A DNA stretch of 64,000 nucleotides, taken from Flavobacteriales bacterium. Lineage in GTDB: Bacteria; Bacteroidota; Bacteroidia; Flavobacteriales_F; PHOS-HE28. The translations under genes and the position numbers were made by a program. The notes beneath the pieces are model-generated. The model saw only the letters and a program-made list of their open reading frames with translations. It ran no database searches and had not been told where the DNA came from. The stretch covers positions 1,488,001-1,552,000 of the forward strand of contig JADJAA010000001.1 in assembly GCA_016704485.1 (NCBI GenBank). The letters are read 5' to 3'. Shown here one piece after another: positions 25,109-33,732 of this stretch. Every line of letters starts with the position of its first letter. Position 1 is the stretch's first letter.

Positions 25109-27958
25109 ATGGACACCTATTCCTACCTCAGCAACGTCGACAGCGCTTGGCTGGACGAACAGTACCAACTTTACCAGAAGGACCCCGCTTCAGTTGATCG
25201 TACGTGGGCCCACTTTTTCGAGGGATTCGATCTGGCTCGTACCAAATTTCCGCAACTTCCCGATGGTGGCGCCAATGCGGGTGTAGTCGAAGGAAAAAAA
25301 GGAGATGTCGCCCATCTGCGCCGTGAGTTCAAAGTGCTGGAGTTGATCAATGCGCATCGCACGCGTGGCCATTTCTTTACCCATACCAACCCGGTCCGCG
25401 AACGGCGTAAATACACTCCCACGTTGGATCTGGTCAACTTTGGATTGAATGAGGATGACCTGGAAACAGTGTACCAAGCAGGAGATGAAGTAGGTCTTGG
25501 ACCGGCTAAACTGAAGGATATCCTTGAGTTCCTCACGGTTACATATTGCAACAATATCGGTGTGGAATACCATTATATCCGCAAACCTGAACGTGTTGCT
25601 TGGCTTCAGGACCGAATGGAAAAGGTTCGCAATACGCCATCGTTCTCCATATCGGAGAAGAAGGAATTCCTTATGAAATTGGACCAGGCCGTGGTCTTTG
25701 AAAAATTTCTGGGTAAGAAGTTCCTTGGGCAAAAACGATTCAGCATTGAAGGCGTAGAAGTGCTGATCCCAGCGTTGGATTGGATCATTGAACACGGTGC
25801 TAGGGTCCACGACATTAAGGATATCGTGATCGGCATGGCACATCGCGGACGGCTCAACGTGCTCGCCAATACGCTCAATAAGACCTACGAAAGCATTTTT
25901 GCGGAATTCGAAGGCCGGGATTTTTCAGATGCATTGGTTGAAGGTGATGTGAAATACCACATGGGCTATAGTAGCTGCGTGATCACAGAGACCGGTAAAG
26001 GGGTGAAGCTTACACTAAGCCCGAACCCGAGTCACTTGGAAAGTGTTGGACCTGTGGCGCAAGGGATCGCACGAGCGATCATTGAACAGGACCATGCCTT
26101 CGATCACAAAAAAGTAGTGCCGGTGATCATTCATGGAGATGCAGCCATTGCGGGACAGGGCGTTGTGTACGAAGTTGTACAGATGGCCGGCCTGAAAGCC
26201 TATTCCACCGGTGGTACCGTGCATATAGTAACCAATAACCAAGTGGGCTTTACCACTAACTATATCGATGGCCGAACCAGTACGTACTGTACGGATGTGG
26301 CCAAGGTGACGCAATGTCCGATCTTCCATGTGAATGCGGATGATGTTGAAGCGGTCGCATACGTAATGGCCTTGGCCCTGGATTATCGACAACATTTCGG
26401 CGAGGATGTCTTTATCGATCTATTGGGTTATCGCCGCCATGGCCATAACGAAGGGGATGAACCGAAATTCACTCAACCCGTGTTGTACAAGGCCATCGCC
26501 AAGCACCCTGATCCGCGCGATATCTACAAGAAGAAATTGCTGGAAAGTGGTGCCATAGAAGCGGAACTTGCCAAGGAGATGGAAGATCATTTCCAAGCAA
26601 TGCTGCAAGAACGCTTGGATGAGGCCAAACAGATCGAGAAAAGCCAGATCTCATCTTTTTTGGCGGACCGTTGGGAAGGGTTCGATCGACCAGATGCTTC
26701 TATTTTCAGAACAAGTCCGGAAACCGGCGTGGCCAAGAAGGTATTGTTGGAGATCAGTGCGAAACTGTCCCTTGTGCCAGAGGGTAAAAAGTTCTTCGCC
26801 AAAATGGAACGGATCCTGGGTGATCGTGCCAAAATGATCGAAGATGACCGACTGGATTGGGGAATGGCGGAGTTGTTGGCATATGGCTCATTGCTCGTTG
26901 AAGGACATCCGGTCCGGTTCACTGGGCAGGATGTGGAACGGGGTACGTTCAGCCACCGCCATGCCATCGTTAAAATGGCAGATAGCGACGAGGAGTTCAT
27001 CCACCTCAAGCACCTGAAGAAAGATCAAGCATTATTACAGATCTATAACTCGTTGCTCAGCGAATATGCCGTGCTTGGTTTCGAATACGGTTATGGTTTC
27101 GTTACGCCGCAGACCCTAACGATCTGGGAAGCACAATTCGGTGATTTCGTGAATGGTGCACAGATCATTCTGGACCAATGGCTCTGTGCCGCAGAAGAGA
27201 AGTGGAAGACCATGAACGGCTTGGTACTGCTGCTGCCGCACGGGTATGAAGGCCAAGGTGCGGAGCATAGTTCTGCACGAATGGAACGCTTCCTGGGCAG
27301 CTGTGCCGATGGAAATATGTTGGTGGTGAACTGTACTACGCCTGCTAACTTCTTCCACGTATTACGTCGTCAATTGGCATTCGACTTCCGTCGTCCGCTA
27401 GTGGTGTTCACGCCAAAGAGCTTGTTGCGCCACCCGCGTTGCGTGAGTAAGCTGGAAGAACTCAGCACCGGCCGTTTCCAAGAGGTGTTCGATGATGCTA
27501 CCGCTGATCCGAAGAAAGTTGAACGCGTGATCTTCTGCCAAGGAAAGATCTATTATGAACTGCTCGAGAAGAAAGAAGAGCTGAATGCCGACAATGTTGC
27601 GATCGTTCGTATTGAACAATTGCATCCGTTGCCGGAAGAGCAGCTAAGTGCGATCCTGAAAAAGTATGAACATGCAAAAAGCCATTATTGGGTGCAGGAA
27701 GAACCCGTGAATATGGGCGCATGGGGCTACCTTAAGTTGAATTGGTCCGCGGTGGAACTGCACTGTATCTCTCGATTCATCAGTGGCGCCTCCGCCACAG
27801 GAAGCGGCGTTCGCTGGGCTATTCAACAAAAAGCGATCGTGGAACAATCATTCCTGGACCTCGGTATCAGCAAAGCAACAACGACGTCCAAAAGAAAAGT
27901 GGTAGCGAACGGAAAGGCCAACGCGAAACCCGTACCGAAGAAAAAAAGTAAGGCGTGA
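25109..27958 (+). CDS. sucA: 2-oxoglutarate dehydrogenase E1 component
   Basis: 949 residues, close to the usual 930-950. N-terminal DTYSYLSNVDSAWLDEQYQ with E2-binding helix, then thiamine-diphosphate domain motifs IVIGMAHRGRLNVLANTL, IIHGDAAIAGQGVVYE and HIVTNNQVGFTT, and the transketolase-like domain AEYGYGF region (EYGYGFVTPQTLTIWEAQFGD split by text). The C-terminus is a short Lys-rich tail (KRKVVANGKANAKPVPKKK). It decarboxylates 2-oxoglutarate and passes the succinyl group to the lipoyl arm of SucB in the TCA cycle. sucB follows after 51 bp. Confidence 0.97.
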   Translation: MDTYSYLSNVDSAWLDEQYQLYQKDPASVDRTWAHFFEGFDLARTKFPQLPDGGANAGVVEGKKGDVAHLRREFKVLELINAHRTRGHFFTHTNPVRERRKYTPTLDLVNFGLNEDDLETVYQAGDEVGLGPAKLKDILEFLTVTYCNNIGVEYHYIRKPERVAWLQDRMEKVRNTPSFSISEKKEFLMKLDQAVVFEKFLGKKFLGQKRFSIEGVEVLIPALDWIIEHGARVHDIKDIVIGMAHRGRLNVLANTLNKTYESIFAEFEGRDFSDALVEGDVKYHMGYSSCVITETGKGVKLTLSPNPSHLESVGPVAQGIARAIIEQDHAFDHKKVVPVIIHGDAAIAGQGVVYEVVQMAGLKAYSTGGTVHIVTNNQVGFTTNYIDGRTSTYCTDVAKVTQCPIFHVNADDVEAVAYVMALALDYRQHFGEDVFIDLLGYRRHGHNEGDEPKFTQPVLYKAIAKHPDPRDIYKKKLLESGAIEAELAKEMEDHFQAMLQERLDEAKQIEKSQISSFLADRWEGFDRPDASIFRTSPETGVAKKVLLEISAKLSLVPEGKKFFAKMERILGDRAKMIEDDRLDWGMAELLAYGSLLVEGHPVRFTGQDVERGTFSHRHAIVKMADSDEEFIHLKHLKKDQALLQIYNSLLSEYAVLGFEYGYGFVTPQTLTIWEAQFGDFVNGAQIILDQWLCAAEEKWKTMNGLVLLLPHGYEGQGAEHSSARMERFLGSCADGNMLVVNCTTPANFFHVLRRQLAFDFRRPLVVFTPKSLLRHPRCVSKLEELSTGRFQEVFDDATADPKKVERVIFCQGKIYYELLEKKEELNADNVAIVRIEQLHPLPEEQLSAILKKYEHAKSHYWVQEEPVNMGAWGYLKLNWSAVELHCISRFISGASATGSGVRWAIQQKAIVEQSFLDLGISKATTTSKRKVVANGKANAKPVPKKKSKA

Positions 27959-28009
27959 TCCAATAGTTTTTGGATCGAACAGAACTAACATCACAGACCA
28001 AGTATACAC

Positions 28010-29257
28010 ATGGCAACAGTCGATATTAAAGTGCCGAGTCCCGGAGAAAGCATTAGTGAAGTTCGCATAGCGCAATGGCTTGTTAAAACCGGTGATGTGG
28101 TGGAAAAGGACCAGCCGATCGCCGAGATAGACAGCGATAAGGCGACACTTGAATTAAGTGCTGAAGAAGCAGGTAAGATCGAGATCCTGGCTGAAGAAGA
28201 TGCTACCGTGAGCGTTGGCGATGTTGTTGCCCGGATCGATACCTCCGTGAAACCGGAAAAAAAGGCCGCAGCGAAAGAGCCTGTATCCGCAGCGTCGACC
28301 TCAAAGGCCGATAAGCCTGCTGTTGCAGCAGCACCCGTGGCTGCCAATAGTGCCGCAGCCACACACGCAACTCCTGTTGCAAAAGCTGTTATGGCTGACA
28401 AGGGTATTACCGCCGATAAGCTGAAAGGTACCGGACCCAACGGACGCATTACACGCAGTGATGTGGATGCGTACGTGAGCGCTGGTATTGATGCCAGCGG
28501 CGTTACATTATATGGATGGGGTGGTACCCGCGAACAGGGACGTGCTCGCATGAGCACGCTTCGGAAGAAAGTGGGTGAACGATTGGTAAGCGTGAAGAAC
28601 CAGACCGCTATGCTCACCACCTTCAACGAAGTGGACATGAGTGCAGTGATGGACCTGCGCAACAAATACAAGGACAAGTTCAAAGAAGAGAAAGGTGTAA
28701 GCCTTGGTTTCATGAGCTTTTTCACCAAGGCCGTTACCGAAGCGTTGCACTTATTCCCGAACGTGAATGGCCAGATAGATGGCGATGAAGTGATCACCTT
28801 CGACTATGCAGATATCGGTATCGCTGTTAGTAGCCCGAAAGGTCTAATGGTCCCTGTATTGCGCAATGCAGAAAAACTAAGTCTCGCCGAGATCGAAGGC
28901 GGGATCAAAACGCTTGCGATCAAAGCACGTGACGGTAAGCTCAGTATTGATGAAATGACCGGTGGAACGTTCACCATCACCAACGGTGGCGTATTCGGCA
29001 GCATGCTCAGCACACCCATCATCAATCCACCGCAGAGTGCGATCCTAGGCATGCACAACATTGTTGATCGCCCTGTTGCAGTGAATGGCCAAGTGGTCAT
29101 TCGTCCAGTGATGTACCTCGCGTTGAGCTATGATCACCGCATCATCGATGGCAAGGAAAGCGTGAGCTTCCTCATGGCGATCAAACAGATGATCGAAGAT
29201 CCGACGAAGTTGGTCTTCGGCGGTAAGGAGCCAGGTGAGGTTTTGCTGGGGTTGTAA
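28010..29257 (+). CDS. sucB: Dihydrolipoamide succinyltransferase (E2 of 2-oxoglutarate dehydrogenase)
   Basis: 415 residues. Lipoyl domain 1-80 with the modified lysine K44 in EIDSDKATLE; an Ala/Pro/Lys linker (about 82-125); peripheral-subunit-binding domain about 126-160 (KGITADKLKGTGPNGRITRS); catalytic domain to the end with YDHRIIDGKE near 374-383 supplying the His and Asp. The product transfers succinyl to CoA. Directly downstream of sucA, the standard pairing. The E3 subunit is not in the window. Confidence 0.96.
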   Translation: MATVDIKVPSPGESISEVRIAQWLVKTGDVVEKDQPIAEIDSDKATLELSAEEAGKIEILAEEDATVSVGDVVARIDTSVKPEKKAAAKEPVSAASTSKADKPAVAAAPVAANSAAATHATPVAKAVMADKGITADKLKGTGPNGRITRSDVDAYVSAGIDASGVTLYGWGGTREQGRARMSTLRKKVGERLVSVKNQTAMLTTFNEVDMSAVMDLRNKYKDKFKEEKGVSLGFMSFFTKAVTEALHLFPNVNGQIDGDEVITFDYADIGIAVSSPKGLMVPVLRNAEKLSLAEIEGGIKTLAIKARDGKLSIDEMTGGTFTITNGGVFGSMLSTPIINPPQSAILGMHNIVDRPVAVNGQVVIRPVMYLALSYDHRIIDGKESVSFLMAIKQMIEDPTKLVFGGKEPGEVLLGL

Positions 29258-29278
29258 AATTTTCTTGAACAAGTTTAA

Positions 29279-29788
29279 ATGGGGTCGGACTTAAGATGTC
29301 CTGTCGTTTCTGAAGGCGCTAGCCCTATCGAATGGCAACAAGTCACCGCACTTCTTCGAAAAGTATACGTTATAGGCTCCTTTACTACCAAAGAGGCCGC
29401 ATCGAATATGATGACGCCTGAGAACCTTGAACCCGCTGGTACATTACTGGTCGCGAAAGAGACCTGTGCGGGTGCTGTTCTTGGAACAACACTTTTCCTT
29501 CACCCTGACAGTGCCCTTAAACAACTTGCACAGGACGGCGAACGGGAATTCAGACTCTTGGCCGTTGCTACGGAAGCCCGTGGGAAAGGGGTAGGGGAAC
29601 TCTTGGTGCAAGCGTGTATCGATAGAGCAAAGAATGAAGGTGCAACTGGCCTCGTGCTTTGGACACAACCGACCATGTATGCTGCACAGCGTTTGTACGA
29701 GCGGCTCGGGTTTCAGCGATGTTCTGAGCGTGATGTGCCTGATCCACGCGGTTGGGACCGCATGGTTTTTCGGCGTTCCCTTCGCTAA
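29279..29788 (+). CDS. GNAT-family N-acetyltransferase
   Basis: 169 residues. The acetyl-CoA-binding motif A is visible as RLLAVATEARGKGVGELLV (R/Q-x-x-G-x-G/A pattern in ARGKGVG), followed by motif B-like YAAQRLYERLGFQRC, typical of this fold. Substrate unknown; could acetylate a small molecule or protein. Starts 21 bp after sucB and may be co-transcribed with it. Confidence 0.85.
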   Translation: MGSDLRCPVVSEGASPIEWQQVTALLRKVYVIGSFTTKEAASNMMTPENLEPAGTLLVAKETCAGAVLGTTLFLHPDSALKQLAQDGEREFRLLAVATEARGKGVGELLVQACIDRAKNEGATGLVLWTQPTMYAAQRLYERLGFQRCSERDVPDPRGWDRMVFRRSLR

Positions 29789-29840
29789 GTCAATACCAGC
29801 CAAGGTTTTCCGGCTAATTCCTACATCCGATCCAACAGCC

Positions 29841-29848
29841 TACCTTCA
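29841..29848 (+). promoter_or_regulatory. Candidate -7 box for the CFA-like methyltransferase
   Basis: TACCTTCA, 34 bp before the ATG at 29883; a TTC at about 29818 gives a 20-bp spacing. Confidence 0.35.
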
Positions 29849-29882
29849 CCGCCGCAAAAAATAAAAAGTAGCACTACTTCCT

Positions 29883-30809
29883 ATGGCAGACCAACAAGAC
29901 CTCGACGCGCATTACACCACCATGGATAAGATCTTCCGCCTGAGCTTAGGTGAGAAAGGTGGATATAGCGGCGCCCGCTTCGATGGTGATTTCTCGCTTT
30001 CACTTGAGCAAGCGCAAGAGAAAAAGCACCAATTCATCATGGATAACTGCAACATCAAGCCCGGTATGAAGGTGCTCGATATCGGTTGCGGTTGGGGTGC
30101 GTTCATCGATTTTCTGAATAAGAAAGGTGTGGAGACAACTGGTGTGGTGCTCGCGGAAGGACAAGCGAATGCCTGTAGAAAGAACGGTCTCAACGTTCAC
30201 CATATGGACAGCAAGAAGATCACGCCGGAGACCTTCGGTATGTTCGACGCCGTTTGTGCAATGGGTAGCCCTGAGCACCTGTGCAGTGTTGATGAATACC
30301 GAGCGGGTAAGCAAGAAGAGATCTATGAGACCTACTTCAAGCAAATGAACGCGTTGTTGCCGGTAGGTGGTAGGTTCTACTGCCAGACCATGGTATTCGG
30401 CCCGAACATGGTGAAGTTCGAGGATATCAAGTTCGGAGAGACCAACGTGTATAAGAATCGAACGGACTATTCCGGCGAAGAGCTCATGGATCTGGTTTGC
30501 GATGTGTTCCCTGGGTCATGGTTACCATATGGACAGGAAGGGATGGAGCGCCCCGCCAAAAAAGAACATTTCAAATTAATCCACTCCGATAGTGGCCGCT
30601 TGGATTACATAGAGACCATTCATCGCTGGACCTCTGCATTCAACAAGTGGGACCTGGAGAAGTATATGCTCTACGCTAGCCTTGCGCCTAAGTTGCTCAA
30701 TAGTGATTTCCGTAAGTGGATCCGCCGGTACAAGATCGCACCGAACCTACAGGTATTCGAACGCGAGATCTTTGAGCACTACCGTATGGTGTACGAAAAG
30801 ACTGCGTAA
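29883..30809 (+). CDS. Cyclopropane-fatty-acid-synthase-like SAM methyltransferase
   Basis: 308 residues. Class I SAM motif I is VLDIGCGWGAFIDFL, followed by TTGVVLAEGQANACRK (the GVxLSxxQ-like motif of the CFA/CMAS family) and AVCAMGSPEHLC. The protein is shorter than the 380-residue E. coli Cfa and lacks its N-terminal domain. Likely acts on membrane phospholipid acyl chains or on another small lipid; a natural-product or sterol-type methyltransferase is possible. Ends 24 bp before a terminator hairpin. Confidence 0.82.
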   Translation: MADQQDLDAHYTTMDKIFRLSLGEKGGYSGARFDGDFSLSLEQAQEKKHQFIMDNCNIKPGMKVLDIGCGWGAFIDFLNKKGVETTGVVLAEGQANACRKNGLNVHHMDSKKITPETFGMFDAVCAMGSPEHLCSVDEYRAGKQEEIYETYFKQMNALLPVGGRFYCQTMVFGPNMVKFEDIKFGETNVYKNRTDYSGEELMDLVCDVFPGSWLPYGQEGMERPAKKEHFKLIHSDSGRLDYIETIHRWTSAFNKWDLEKYMLYASLAPKLLNSDFRKWIRRYKIAPNLQVFEREIFEHYRMVYEKTA

Positions 30810-30832
30810 CCAATTCCAATACATCCGCATAG

Positions 30833-30870
30833 GGCCATGTCGTATTCATAACGGCATGGCCTTTGCTTTT
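30833..30870 (+). terminator. Terminator after the CFA-like methyltransferase
   Basis: GGCCATGTCGT (30833-30843) pairs with ACGGCATGGCC (30851-30861), one wobble, 7-nt loop, followed by TTTGCTTTT. Confidence 0.7.
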
Positions 30871-30892
30871 AGGTCCACATAATTCAAAGAAC

Positions 30893-31621
30893 ATGAAATA
30901 CGCGATCACGCTTTTCTCCCTTGCAGCGACGGTTTTTACTGCACAGGCTCAATTCCCCAAAGTATTGAAGGATGCGGCGGATAAGGTAACCAGTGGCGGT
31001 GCCAGTGGCATCAGCAATGATGAAGTTATCGCTGGATTGAAGGAGGCGTTGACCAAAGGTGCGGAAGGTTCTGTTCTGAAGGGTTCCGCGTTGGATGGGT
31101 TCAATAAGAACGAGCTGATCCGCATTCCATTCCCACCGGAAGCGGAGAAGATGAAAAGTACGCTCAACAGTATCGGGATGACCAAGCAAGTGGAGGAGTT
31201 CGAGCTTACCATGAATCGCGCCGCGGAAGAAGCTGCGAAAGAAGCATTGCCCGTTCTTAAGGATGCCGTCTTGGGTATGTCCGTAGGTGATGGGTTCGCG
31301 ATCCTGAAAGGTGGTGACAACGCTGCAACGAACTACCTGAACGAGAAAACGAACGCAACCTTGATCGAGAAGTTCCGCCCCATTGTGGAGAAGGCTACAG
31401 CGAAAGTGGCATTAACGAATTACTGGACCCCGTTGGCAAGCGGGTACAACAGAGCGACAATGCTCACCGGTGGAAAAGCCGTGGACCCGGACCTGGATGC
31501 ATACGTTACCGACAAGGCCATTGCCGGTCTGTTCAAACTGATCGCTCAAGAAGAAGCCAAGATCAGACAGGACCCGATGGCGCGTACGACCGATCTCCTA
31601 CAACGTGTGTTCGGAAACTGA
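30893..31621 (+). CDS. DUF4197 periplasmic protein
   Basis: 242 residues from ATG 30893; the frame is open to a TTG at 30863 that lies in the terminator tail and is rejected. Signal peptide 1-20 (MKYAITLFSLAATVFTAQAQ). The rest is a helical DUF4197 domain: GLKEALTKGAEGSV, IRIPFPPEAEKM, EFELTMNRAAEEAAKEA, VGDGFAILKGGDNAATNYL, and a C-terminal YVTDKAIAGLFKLIAQEE followed by RTTDLLQRVFG. Function of DUF4197 is not known. Convergent with the minus-strand gene ending at 31628. Confidence 0.9.
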   Translation: MKYAITLFSLAATVFTAQAQFPKVLKDAADKVTSGGASGISNDEVIAGLKEALTKGAEGSVLKGSALDGFNKNELIRIPFPPEAEKMKSTLNSIGMTKQVEEFELTMNRAAEEAAKEALPVLKDAVLGMSVGDGFAILKGGDNAATNYLNEKTNATLIEKFRPIVEKATAKVALTNYWTPLASGYNRATMLTGGKAVDPDLDAYVTDKAIAGLFKLIAQEEAKIRQDPMARTTDLLQRVFGN

Positions 31622-31627
31622 ACTTAG

Positions 31628-32731
31628 TTAGTCGGGATCCTCCAATGGGTGATCCTCATAATAGCGCATTAGTTTACGACTGAGTTTCGGTTCATAATTG
31701 ATCTCAACGGTGGTGTTCTTCTCGTTGCTGGTACGGATCAATAGCTCTTTCTTTCCGTATCCCGCGTTTACGGTACAGCTTGCTGTGTTCGGTGCAACGC
31801 GTCCTTCATTGTGCGCAACGAATTCCAGGATGTTATAGTTGCTTGGCAGGTCGATGACGATCCGTTCTTTTCGTTTGGTCAGCGCGTGTCCGAATAGGAC
31901 GTACCGGTCATTCAGCAATACGGAGATCGTATCACCATCAACCTCTGCATTGTCCCAAACCTCTATGGTTATTCGATGGCTTTTTGCATTTAGTGTTGTC
32001 AATAGATCATTTTCCCGATCCTGAAAAGCAACTTCCTGTATTGGAGCAGGAGGCGGTTGTTTCTTTTTGAAACCGATATGTTGCCGGAATACAAGACCGA
32101 AATAATCGTTGGTCGCACTTGCACTGGTCGGATTATTTCCCACCGTCATGGTGGTTCTAAGCGCCGCGCTTCGATCCAAGTGATACAAATACCGCAGGCC
32201 GATCTCGAAGGCATTCTTTTTTCCGAAGTTGAATAACGTAATGTCGGGTGCAATGAAGAATGAATTCCGGCCAGGAGCGGAAGCGACTGAAACAAGATCC
32301 CTGTTCGAAGTGGAAACGGAACCTCCGGATTGAAAACTGAATCCAAGCCCTGCACCGATCTTTAGTTTTGTTCTATTGCCTCGTCCAGTTGAAACCAGCC
32401 ACCAAGGTTGAAGTTCGGTGCGGAGCGTCTGATGATACAAGTTGTACTTTATCTTATCGTATTGGAAGTAATAGCCATTCAGTGCCAATGCTCCGATCGC
32501 CGAGAACCCCCAACGTTCGCGATGCGTAAGCGACGTGCCAAGATCCAAAGCTGTGGCCAACCAACCTGTAGAGGTAAAGGAGGGCGACCCAGGATCGGTG
32601 ATCTTTGCTTTGTCCATTCCGATGTGGATCCCGCCCAATAAGCGCACTTCATTGTCACGTACACTTTGTGCGCAGCATGGGATCATGACATGGCCGATCA
32701 GTAGAAAAATGACAACGCGCCAAAGGTTCAT
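31628..32731 (-). CDS. Outer-membrane beta-barrel-like protein with C-terminal beta domain
   Basis: 367 residues from ATG 32731; the frame continues upstream to 32962, overlapping the divergent gene, and is not used. Signal peptide 1-21 (NLWRVVIFLLIGHVMIPCCAQ); its two cysteines (18-20) make a lipoprotein site conceivable. Residues to about 240 show strands with alternating aromatic residues, as in small barrels (FEIGLRYLYHLD). The last 110 residues (IEVWDNAEVDGDTISVLLND ... YNILEFVAHNEGRVAPNTAS) match a beta-rich tail common in Bacteroidota surface proteins. The ATG is preceded by GCCGACC. Function unknown. Confidence 0.65.
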   Translation of the reverse strand: MNLWRVVIFLLIGHVMIPCCAQSVRDNEVRLLGGIHIGMDKAKITDPGSPSFTSTGWLATALDLGTSLTHRERWGFSAIGALALNGYYFQYDKIKYNLYHQTLRTELQPWWLVSTGRGNRTKLKIGAGLGFSFQSGGSVSTSNRDLVSVASAPGRNSFFIAPDITLFNFGKKNAFEIGLRYLYHLDRSAALRTTMTVGNNPTSASATNDYFGLVFRQHIGFKKKQPPPAPIQEVAFQDRENDLLTTLNAKSHRITIEVWDNAEVDGDTISVLLNDRYVLFGHALTKRKERIVIDLPSNYNILEFVAHNEGRVAPNTASCTVNAGYGKKELLIRTSNEKNTTVEINYEPKLSRKLMRYYEDHPLEDPD

Positions 32732-32824
32732 GGTCGGCAATTTATTGCCATACGGGATCATAGCAGCATTACTCACTATAATTAGGAAATACTTAGTGCC
32801 TGTTCCGTTCGTTATCTTGGGTAC

Positions 32825-33325
32825 ATGAAAATGATGGTAAGTTCGACCTGTCTGCCACTGGCACTGTTCTTCTTTTCGCATGCCCATGCTCAGGATCCGG
32901 ATAGCACGGCCAGTGCCATACCGGAACTGAATCAACGCATCGTCACTTTTGTATTGGGTCATGAAGGCAAGAAAGTTGGTCGCGGAGAATGCTGGGACCT
33001 TGCTGCGGAAGCATTGAATTCTGGTGGAGCAACGTGGGATGGGTCTTATGTTTTCGGTGACATCGTGGATTGGAGGAAAGAAGAGATCCTACCCGGTGAT
33101 ATCGTTCAGTTCGCGAACGTGGAAGTGGAATTCCGGAGCAGGAATATGATAACCCGTGAGCGATATATGAAACACACCGCCGTGGTTGTTGCAGTTGCTG
33201 GTAAGGGTTTATTCACCATAGCACATCAGAATGTTGAACCGGTTGGCAAAAAAGTTGCGATGAGCAAGTTGTACATGGCAGATGTTCGCGGCGGAAAACT
33301 TACGTTCTACAGACCACACGAGTAG
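32825..33325 (+). CDS. Small secreted papain-fold-like protein (NlpC/CHAP or BBC1-type)
   Basis: 166 residues. Signal peptide 1-22 (ends AHAQ). A Cys-His arrangement like NlpC/P60/CHAP or the BBC1/AIM3 cysteine-proteinase fold is visible: C56 in RGECWDLAAEAL, EEILPGDIVQF at 87-96, H117 in MKHTAVVVAV, and a possible third polar residue in HQN (134-136). It could be a peptidoglycan amidase or peptidase, or a non-catalytic relative. Divergent from the outer-membrane gene at 32731 (93-bp gap). Confidence 0.68.
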   Translation: MKMMVSSTCLPLALFFFSHAHAQDPDSTASAIPELNQRIVTFVLGHEGKKVGRGECWDLAAEALNSGGATWDGSYVFGDIVDWRKEEILPGDIVQFANVEVEFRSRNMITRERYMKHTAVVVAVAGKGLFTIAHQNVEPVGKKVAMSKLYMADVRGGKLTFYRPHE

Positions 33326-33732
33326 GTCGAAGTTCCTGGACCTGTTTCGCACTAGGAATTCATCCACGCTTTTTGTTCAGACTTCCTTGAAATGTTGCGC
33401 GTGGAATTTGATCCGAAGCATTGTTTTTTGAACTTTCGATCGACCCTTCAGGCGTTTATTTTCTGATCCATGCTTAGGGATATGCAGAAAGCATTCCATA
33501 CGGGATCAAGTTCCGGTGATGTGAAACGCTCTGTGGGTCCAACATAGCCGTGTTGACAAGTACGACGTATCGAGTTCTTCTTCACTTGCTCATGAACATA
33601 GGTTTGTCGAGCACTCAACCGGTTCGCGTATTCGTTGCACTTATCTGAAGTGCAGGATACGGACCATCGTCAGCACAAGAGGGTAACTCCTTGAATGCCG
33701 TTCCGGAAAAGTGCCTACAAGCTGTAAGGTAC
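33326..33732. other. Intergenic region upstream of the giant adhesin operon
   Basis: About 400 bp without a gene. It holds a perfect -7 box (33599-33606) and no obvious terminator, repeat or small ORF. The size suggests room for regulation of the 13-kb operon. Confidence 0.45.
33599..33606 (+). promoter_or_regulatory. -7 promoter box of the adhesin operon
   Basis: TAGGTTTG, perfect match to TAnnTTTG, 126 bp upstream of the chosen start at 33733, leaving a long 5' leader. Confidence 0.45.

Noticed and set aside
32732..32962. 77-residue N-terminal extension of the minus-strand outer-membrane protein
   Set aside because: It overlaps the divergent papain-fold-like gene and precedes the obvious signal peptide at 32731.
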